Below are positions 55,968 through 64,000 of a DNA stretch of 64,000 nucleotides, piece after piece. Position 1 is the stretch's first letter. Each line of letters begins with the position of its first letter. Origin of the DNA: Symsagittifera roscoffensis (taxonomy: Eukaryota > Xenacoelomorpha > Acoela > Convolutidae); NCBI RefSeq assembly GCF_963678635.1, contig NC_087063.1, forward strand, positions 37,214,759 to 37,278,758. Reading direction: 5' to 3'. The notes below the pieces were generated by a model. That model searched no databases and was not told where the DNA came from. It saw only the letters and a program-made list of their open reading frames with translations. The translations under genes were made by a program, and so were the position numbers.

Positions 55968-56140
55968 ACATCGCAGTGACATCATCGCCTACGCAATTAT
56001 ACTTTTTTGTTCCTGACGTCTTTCTTTGAATAGGAGTCACGTCATTGCCTACGCAATTATCGTTTTTTGATCATGATGTCATTCTTTGAATAGAAGTGAC
56101 ATCATTGCCAACGCGTTTTTACTTTTATGGTAATGATGCC
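55968..56140. repeat. ~60-bp minisatellite with CRE/ATF-like sites, copy A
   Basis: Nearly three units, each with GTGACATCAT or GTCACGTCATTGCC, CTACGCAATT, and GACGTC/GATGTCATTCTTTGAATAG. It sits between the minus-strand polymerase start (55,769) and plus-strand coding-looking DNA from about 56.4 kb, the place of a shared divergent promoter. Confidence 0.8.
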
Positions 56141-57599
56141 ATTGTGTAAAAAAATTTTCTTAAATTTTTCAGAAAAAATTTCAACCAATCAGAACTCTGC
56201 AGTTTCTAGACTTGAAATAACAACTTTGAAATAAATCAAATCCTTATTTGAAAAATATCTAAAAAAAAACACTTGAATTATCCAGAGGTACTCTAAAAGA
56301 AAAAAGAAAAATTCCACTTGATTTTTTAATTGATAAAAGAGACGTTGAATCGTACTCTTTTCAAAAATTTTGGACGTTTATGATGTCCAAAATAGAGTTC
56401 TCCGACTAAGTAAAGCCTTATTTATGGACACTTACTCAATCAAAGACTTTACTTTTGAACCCTATATTGAATATCAGAGCTATAAATTTACCGCTCAGCT
56501 TACTTGACCAGAAAAAGATTGTATCTATTTTAGAAATTTTGAAGTTAATCAAAAAGTCGTATGAAAAAATTTCACAGACTCTTTTTATTCCCTACCAAAT
56601 TTCCAATATTGTCAAAACTCCGCAGCAAAGCTCTCGATTCCTCCATTTCTTGAGAGATTTTCAAAGTTCAAAGTGTTGCAAGATAAGGTTTGCAATAAGA
56701 TTTCCAGATACTTGTTTTTATAAAAATCATCAATTTCGAGCTATTCCTTAAAAATAACATCGAAATTAAATAACTTGACTATCTGTTCAAAAATCAACAG
56801 TTTTCCAATAAATTCATACAAAAGTTTCAATTGAGTTGATGAGGAAATTTGTGGAAATGCTATTTTTGTTAATTTCCTTTCTTCTGTTACATATATCGGA
56901 ATGATTCCTATTTTTACAACAAACAACTTTTGGTCATTTTTTTTGCGATTGGTTTTTTGTTTAATTTTTCTGATTTGGAAGATGTAAGTCCTTAAAAAGT
57001 AAAGTTTTGTCTGATTGGATACGGCAATTAGAACAAAAATAAACTTTTTCGTGATTGGAAATGATAATGTGTAACAAGTACCTAAATTGGAACTTCCATA
57101 AAAATTTCCATAAAAGGAAGCTGAATTCTGATTAGACACGGCTACAATCCAAGTGTGGAAACTAGTTCTGATTGGTTGAACCCAAATATTCGAGTTGAAG
57201 GTACCCCTCTTTCTTAACTAAAAGTCATTTTATTCTCAACTTACCATCCGTCAAGTACCTCCTCACTCAGCTCTAAAAACTTAAACTTCAACTTTAACTA
57301 CCGTCAATTACCTCCCTCTCAAACGTAAATCAATCGTTTTTTGTTTACTATGTATCTTTTACTCAACTTATTGCTCAAAAAGATCTTCTCAGTGCAAAAC
57401 AGCAACCTTTGTAGTCTATAGAATTTTTGGCTGATCTAAATCAAATCGAAACGCAAGAAAAAGCGTTTGGAGTTTTTCTGACACGATTGAACATCCCAAA
57501 CCAAGTCTAGCACATAGTGGAGGTGATGCGAAGGGATTTCAGGGAACATCATTTCACTCAAATACCGATGACAGTGAACCAATATGGAGAAATGAAAGG

Positions 57600-57860
57600 A
57601 TGGAGGAAGTGGATGAGCATATGGGAAAGACCTGCCCCGACACTCCTGGATCTAGATTTGTGGCTCAACCAGTCGACAATTTCCTCTTTTTTTGGGAAAA
57701 GAGGTCTGTGGAAAACCCATTTATCATCGAAGAGGATGATGAATTCTCTGAGCCAAGGATTCTAGTCAGCGAACCACCAATAAAACCACCGCCATTGGAG
57801 GCAAAACCAGCTTTGCGTTCCATTGATAACTCAGCTGCACGACAGCTATTTGATTTGTAA
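57600..57860 (+). CDS. 86-codon acidic ORF, copy A, function unknown
   Basis: Begins MEEVDEHMGKTCPDTPGSRF and ends ...NSAARQLFDL, with an acidic centre (FIIEEDDEFSEPR) and a Pro-rich stretch (PPIKPPPLEAKP). The copy at 62,535-62,795 differs at only three residues. An equally conserved overlapping frame lies at 57,517-57,765, so which frame is real is not certain; the acidic/Pro composition and stop position favour this one. It is probably part of the Polinton-like element. No known domain recognised. Confidence 0.45.
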   Translation: MEEVDEHMGKTCPDTPGSRFVAQPVDNFLFFWEKRSVENPFIIEEDDEFSEPRILVSEPPIKPPPLEAKPALRSIDNSAARQLFDL

Positions 57861-59060
57861 ATAATTTGATTGTTGTCTTGTGGTTTGTAGTTTGATTTTT
57901 TTTGTTGCATCTAATAACTTTAATTTTGAGAGATAGGAACAAAGACATAAGGTAAGAGACCATAGAAAAGTTTTTTTATACACAAGGATTAAAAATCAAA
58001 CTGATTTTGCAGTTGGTAAAATTTTTTACTAAGTTCTATTGCAAGATGATAAATAATTAAATCATTTTTTGCATCTTGTAAAATTTTTTGCAATATTCTT
58101 GCAAACAAGATGAAAAAATCATATTAATTTTTGCATACATGTTGACTACCTTAACATAATTTTTGCACCATGCAAAACTTTTCACAATGTTTTTAGCGCT
58201 GAAAAAAATAAAAATAAGTTTCGCATTTGAAAGAAAACTGAAACAAGTTTGGCACTGTGGAAAATTAAATTAATGAACTCCTTTGTTTTATTGTTTTGCT
58301 TGTATGTTAATCAAAATCATCAGAAAAACAATGTATTATGACTCAGAATAGTGGTCAAAGTCATCAATAATGAAAAAAGTTTAGCAATAATTTAACAAAT
58401 TTTATTCAAAAAAAATTTGCGTTTTTCGCATATGCATTAAAAAGAATAAAATAGGTTGTTGCAGTTGGTTTCTAAAAAACAACGAAAAAACTTGCATCAT
58501 ACCCAAAATTTTCCAAATATTGTTGCACACTTACTAAAAAACCAAACCAATTTTCGCATCTTCTAAAATCATTTTTTTAAATGTCTTTGAGCTGAGCAGT
58601 ATGAGTTGAAACGTTGGTTGTTTCAGAAACCTTGTTTTAAAGTTTCAAAATAAATTGAGACTTTTTCATATCTTCTCAAAAATTTTTGCTAACAGTTTTG
58701 GAGTTTCAAACTTTACAAAAACTCCAAGAATTGGATAAGGAATCACAAATTTCTCACTTTGAGTGGACCTTGCATAATAGAAGACGTAAAATTTTTCTAA
58801 ACTATCCTTCAGATGGTAAAAATTTTCGATTTATGGAAAATTGTTAGAAAGAACAAAGTTGGGAAAACAATCAAAAAATTCAGTTAAAAAAAAGAGAGTA
58901 TGATAGAGTATCATAAAAAGATTGACTTTATCCGCTCGGTTTTGTATTATGTAAAAAACTTTTTTGAAAATGTGTATCAATATTGAAGAAGGCACCATAG
59001 AAAATGAAATTTCTGAAACTGAATAAAAATCTCAGAAACTTTGATTTGATTAGGCATGAA

Positions 59061-60596
59061 TTTTCATCAAATACAAAAAGAAAAAACACTTTTTTGTACC
59101 TGTTTTGTTTTGAACTGAAAGAAAAAATTGAAAGGAATAAACCAAAAACTATCTTTGGGGACTATTTGGATACCGAAAATCCTGTATGGATTAATCTTTC
59201 GCAAATTCAATAATTTTCAGACTTCAAGCATTTCTACATGATGCAATTTGATCTGTGAAGTCTACTACTTACTGAGAACCTGGTTTTTGTTATATATTAG
59301 TTAGTTTTCCTAGTTCTTGTGTTCCTGCTCGCACGACTGGATTATTTTTCTGTTTATATATTCAATTTTTTCCTACAGCAGTATATGCATTTTTCCATTA
59401 ATAGTCATTTTATTCGAAAACTTGAGCAAAAACAGTTATCATCATGGGTGTGGTTGTTTTAGATTTTGAGTGTAACAAAGTAGTGACAAAAAATAAGAGT
59501 TCATGAAAATGGGCAAACTGAGAGATTTCGCTAGTTGGATTGAGTGGATCTTAAAAACTGTAAACAAATTGTTATTGGTTACAAATTGCGACATTTTAAT
59601 CTAATTTTGTCAAAGTTTTCTTTTTTTTTGCCTGATTTTTTTGGAAAGAGCAGGCATTATCTAACAAAATAAAAAGAAAAGACAGGGACTTTACAAATGT
59701 TCTAAATTTAATAATGACCAAAAAGTTTCATTCAGTTCCTCAGCCTTTATCTAGTAAATTTTCTACAAGGTGAGCTCTAGGATCTTCGAAAAGTAGACGT
59801 AGTGGAAAAAACCGAAGAGCAAAATCAGAACTCACACGAAGAAGATTTTCACTGCATTAAAGAAGAATTAATTTAAGCTCGTCTAAAGGCTTACGACTAA
59901 TATTTCTTTTCACTCCTTTTGTCATTAAACGATTGATAAAGTACGGATCAGTTTGTTCTAATTCCTAACTCAATATAACAATAACGAAGTCCGCTTCCAA
60001 AAAAAAATTGGAACAAAAGCAAGAAAAAGAGGAGACTGTACTAATTTATTTTTATTTTATTTACAGTGCCAAGGCGAGGTTGAAAACGAGTAAAAAAAAC
60101 ATCTTTTTTATTTACTTCTGAGTTAGCCTAGAATCAAACCAAGTTAGAAAAAAAAAATCTCATTAGACACTCGATACTTGAAAGAATCTATTGTAGACTT
60201 TGTGTGTGCACTAAATCAAAAAAGTACCAGTTTATAGATATTTACTCTACCTATTTGGAAGCAACTCAAATTCTACTCAAACTTGTAATCAACAAGAGTG
60301 CCGAAGCAAAAATCAGAGGAACTTGAATTCCTTTCAAAACCTGAAAATGTAAGTCTGGAGAGATTCTATTCTAGTGGTAGAGATGCGTACGGCTCTGGGC
60401 GAAAATTGAGCAAAGCAAGCCGTTTGTCAAAAAAGAACGTAAAACAATTTTAACAAACCAAAACATCGTATACAATTTTTGGTCCTCCAATCAGACGTTC
60501 CCGAATACTTCAAGCTTTTTCAAAATATAGCAGTGAAATTGGTGGATAGATTTGTTTTTTTTTTTTTCGGACAAACTAGCGAGTCAAAACAATGAA
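59061..60596. other. DNA between the two direct repeat blocks
   Basis: Includes a short third copy of the polymerase-start region (about 59,643-59,714, GAAAGAGCAGGCATTATCTA ...). The plus-strand 69-codon frame at 59,004-59,213 shows no domain. Otherwise AT-rich and unassigned. Confidence 0.5.
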
Positions 60597-60918
60597 GTAA
60601 AATCAGGACAAGAACCAACTCCTTTGGAACTGTTTTCCTATGTCGAGCTGCCTTATGGCGAAATTACAAAATTCCACAAACTCCACACTTCACCTTCTCG
60701 TTGCTGGAAAGAGCAGGCATTATCTAACAAAATAAAAAGAAAAGACAGGGACTTTACAAATGTTCCAAATTTAATATGTTAAAGTATCAATTGAATAAAC
60801 GATTTTTTTTTGTTTTCACGAAATAATGAATGTAAAGTTTGAATTAAATATCAATTGACTGTTTCTGATTGGCAAACAAAAATAAAAATTTTAACCCCAT
60901 AAAACAAGCGTTTTTGAC

Positions 60919-61090
60919 ATCGCAGTGACATCATCGCCTACGCAATTCTTTTTTTTGTTCCTGACGTCTTTCTTTGAATAGGAGTCACGTCATTGCCTAC
61001 GCAATTATCGTTTTTTGATTATGATGTCATTCTTTGAATAGAAGTGACATCATTGCCGACGCGTTTTTTCTTTTATGGTAATGATGTCAT
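60919..61090. repeat. ~60-bp minisatellite with CRE/ATF-like sites, copy B
   Basis: Counterpart of 55,968-56,140, with the same three units and only scattered differences. Confidence 0.8.
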
Positions 61091-62534
61091 TGTGTAAAAA
61101 AATTTTCTTGATTTTTTTAGAAAAAATTTCAACCAATCAGAACTCTGCAGTTTCTACACTTGAAATAACAACTTTGAAATAAATAAAATCCTTATTTGAA
61201 AAATATCTAAAAAAAACACTTGAATTATCCAGAGGTACTCTAAAAGAAAAAAGAAAAATTCCACTTGATTTTTTAATTGATAAAAGAGACGTTGAATCGT
61301 ACTCTTTTCAAAAATTTTGGACGTTTATGATGTCCAAAATAGAGTTTTCCGACTAAGTAAAGGTTTATTTATGGACCCTTACTCAATCAAAGACTTTACT
61401 TTTGAACCCTATATTGAGTATCAGAGCTATAAATTTACCGCTCAGCTTATTTGACCAGAAAAAGATTTTATCTATTTTAGAAATTTTGAAGTTAATCAAA
61501 AAGTCGTATGAAAATATTTCACAGACTCTTTTTATTCCCTACCAAATTTCCAATTTTGTCAAAACTCCGCAGCAAAGCTCTCGATTCTTCCATTTCTTGA
61601 GAGACTTTCAAAGCTCAAAGATAAGGTTTGCAATAAGATTTCCAGATACTTGTTTTATAAAAATCATCAATTTCGAGCTATTCCTTAAAACTTACATCAA
61701 AATTAAATAACTTGACTATCTGTTCAAAAATTAACAGTTTTCCAATAATTTCATACAAAAGTTTCAAATGAGTTGATGAGGAAATTTGTGGAAATGCTAT
61801 TTTTGCTAATTTCCTTTCTTCTGTTACATATATCGGAATGATTCCTATTTTTACAACAAACAACTTTTGGTCATTTTTTTGCGATTGATTTTTTGTATAG
61901 TTTTTCTGATTTGGAAGATGTAAGTCCTTAAAAAGTAAAGTTTTGTCTGATTGGATACGGCAATTAGAACAAAAATAAACTTTTTCGTGATTGGAAATGA
62001 CAATGTGTAACAGGTACCTAAAATGGAACTTCCATAAAAATTTCCATAAAAGGAAGCTGAACTCTGATTAGAGACGACTACAATCCAAGTGTGGAAACTA
62101 GTTCTGACTGGTTGAACCCAAATATTCGAGTTGAAGGTACCCCTCTTTCTTAACTAAAAGTCATTTTATTCTCAACTTACCATCCGTCAAGTACCTCCTC
62201 CCTCAGCTCTAAAAACTTAAACTTCAACTTTAACTACCGTCAATTACCTCCCTCTCAAACGTAAATCAATCGTTTTTTGTTTACTATGTATCTTTTACTC
62301 AACTTATTGCTCAAAAAGATCTTCTCAGTGCAAAACAGCAACCTTTGTACTCTATAGAATTTTTGGCTGATCTAAATCAAATCCAAACGCAAGAAAAAGC
62401 GTCTGGATTTTTTCTGACACGATTGGACATCCCAAACCAAGTCTTGCACATAGTGGAGGTGATGCAAAGGGATTTCAGGAACATCATTTCATTCAAATAC
62501 CGATGACAGTGAACCAATATGGAGAAATGAAAGG

Positions 62535-62795
62535 ATGGAGGAAGTGGATGAGCATATGGGAAAGACCTGCCCCGACACTCCTGGATCTAGATTTGTGGCT
62601 CAACCAGTCGACAATTTCCTCTTTCTTTGGGAAAAGAGGTCTGTGCAAAACCCATTTATCATCGAAGAGGATGATGAATTCTCTGAGCCAAGGATTCTAG
62701 TCAGCGAACCACCAATAAAACCACCGCCATTGGAGGCAAAACCAGCTTTGCGTTCCATTGATAACTCAGCTGCACAACAGCTATTTGATTTGTAA
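62535..62795 (+). CDS. 86-codon acidic ORF, copy B, function unknown
   Basis: Same product as 57,600-57,860 with three substitutions (Phe to Leu, Glu to Gln, Arg to Gln). The ORF is open over its full length in both copies and ends at the same stop. No known domain recognised. Confidence 0.45.
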   Translation: MEEVDEHMGKTCPDTPGSRFVAQPVDNFLFLWEKRSVQNPFIIEEDDEFSEPRILVSEPPIKPPPLEAKPALRSIDNSAAQQLFDL

Positions 62796-64000
62796 ATAAT
62801 TTGATTGTTGTCTTGTGGTTTGTAGTTTGATTTTTTTTGTTGCATCTAATAACTTTAATTTTGAGAGATAGGAACAAAGACATAAGGTAAGAGACTTTAG
62901 AAAAGTTTTTTTTATACACACGGATTAAAAATCAAACTGATTTTGCAATTGGTAAAATTTTTTACTAAGTTCTATTGCAAGATGATAAATAATTAAAACA
63001 TTTTTTGCATCTTGTAAAATTTTTTGCAATATTCTTGCAAACAAGATGAAAAAATCATATTATTTTTTGCATACATGTTGACTACCTTTATATAATTTTT
63101 GCACCATGCAAAACTTTTCACAATGTTTTAAGCGCTGAAAAAAAATAAAAATAAGTTTCGCATTTGAAAGAAAATTGAAACAAGTTTGGCTCTGTGGAAA
63201 ATTAAATTAATGAACTCCTTTGTTTTTTTGTTTTGCTTGTCTGTTAATCAAAAGCATCAGAAAAACAATGTATTATGACTCAGAATAGCAATCAAAATCA
63301 TCAATAATGAAAAAAGTTTAGCAATAATTTATCAAATTTTATACAAAAAAAATTTGCGTTTTTCGCATATGCATTAAAAAGAAAAAAATAGGTTGTTGCA
63401 GTTGGTTTTCTAAAAAACAACGAAAAAACTTGCATCATACCCAAAAAATTTCCAAATATTGTTGCACACTTACTAAAAAAACCAAACCAATTTTCGCATC
63501 TTCTAAAATCATTTTTTAAAATGTCTTTGAGCTGAGCAGTATGAGTTGAAACGTTGGTTGTTTCAGAAATCTTGTTTTAAAGTTTCAAAATAAATTGAGA
63601 CTTTTTCATATCTTCTCAAAAATTTTTGCTAACAGTTTTGGAGTTTCAAACTTTACAAAAATTCCAAGAAATGGATAAGGAATCACAACTTTCTCACTTT
63701 GAGTGGACCTTGCATAATGGAAGACGTAAAATTTTTCTAAACTATCCTTCAGATGGTAAAAAAGTTCGATTTATGGAAAATTGTTAGAAAGAAAACAGTT
63801 GGGAAAACAATCAAAAAATTCAGTTAAAAAAAGAGAGTATGATAGAGTATCATAAAAAGATTGACTTTATCCGCTCGGTTTTGTATTATGTAAAAAACTT
63901 TTTTGAAAATGTGTATCAATATTGAAGAAGGCACCATAGAAAACGAAATTTCTGAAACTGAATAAAAACCTCAGAAACTTTGATATGATTAGGCATGAAT

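Larger units (their letters stand above)
55640..59060. repeat. Direct repeat block, copy A (~3.4 kb)
   Basis: Matches 60,597-64,000 throughout at an offset of 4.93-4.95 kb and about 97 percent identity by eye. It begins inside the start of the polymerase gene (AAAATCAGGACAAGAACCAA) and extends over the divergent intergenic region, plus-strand coding-looking stretches and a long AT-rich tail with many TTTTTGCA words. Inference: it is the upstream half of the same Polinton-like element, present twice. Confidence 0.9.
60597..64000. repeat. Direct repeat block, copy B (runs off the window)
   Basis: Second copy of 55,640-59,060, with the same order of polymerase start, CRE-like minisatellite, plus-strand ORFs and TTTTTGCA-rich tail. 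At the left it carries only the first part of the polymerase gene and joins unrelated DNA at 60,597. It is still matching copy A when the window ends. Confidence 0.9.

Noticed and set aside
1-64000. tRNA, rRNA, CRISPR array or prokaryotic operon structure
   Set aside because: None seen. The short repeats are satellite or transposon-derived and the exons are spliced.

Overview
The window is AT-rich metazoan (invertebrate-type) nuclear DNA. The signs are GT-AG spliced exons, a divergent seven-transmembrane receptor gene, a long tetranucleotide microsatellite, hAT-type miniature elements with 8-bp target duplications, and fossils of three virus-like lineages: Ty3/Gypsy-like with env-like parts, BEL/Pao, and a Polinton-like protein-primed DNA polymerase. 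The species cannot be read from the sequence. Env-bearing Gypsy-like elements beside BEL/Pao and Polintons would suit a tunicate, cnidarian or similar marine invertebrate, but that is a guess.

Layout. 1-0.9 kb is a (CATA)n microsatellite, followed by a C-rich minisatellite and small inverted-repeat elements. 2.5-2.9 kb holds a non-autonomous hAT element with a visible target duplication. 3.3-3.7 kb and 6.1-6.5 kb hold two tandem copies of a two-exon module coding for TM1 and TM2 of a receptor. Between and after them lie copies of a dispersed ~530-bp repeat with a GC-palindromic core, and a 697-bp inverted-repeat element. 10,350-38,706 is one very large LTR element on the minus strand (379- and 368-bp LTRs, GTAC target duplication). 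Its inside carries a duplicated gag-protease-RT block and three tandem env-like/accessory units. Only 71 bp beyond its target duplication comes the TM3-TM4 exon (38,782). The receptor continues through exons at 39.2, 39.6 and 40.1 kb and ends at 47,069-47,310. The last intron is filled by a decayed sense-strand BEL/Pao element (about 40.6-47.0 kb). 48.1-49.3 kb is a tandem array of the 530-bp repeat. 50.5-50.9 kb is a second hAT-type element. 51.9-55.8 kb is a broken Polinton-like DNA polymerase B (minus strand). From 55.6 kb to the window end two ~3.4-kb direct repeats, about 4.94 kb apart, begin inside the start of that polymerase gene. They carry a short acidic-protein ORF and a CRE-like minisatellite between divergent coding regions.

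Main inference. The seven receptor exons (1-2 in either copy, then 3-7) join in phase at every junction and give a 358- or 369-residue receptor, so this may be one ~44-kb gene with a duplicated, possibly mutually exclusive, TM1-TM2 start and two introns inflated by retroelements. I assembled it by eye from splice sites, reading phase and codon bias. The exon 5 donor and exon 6 acceptor are the weakest joints.
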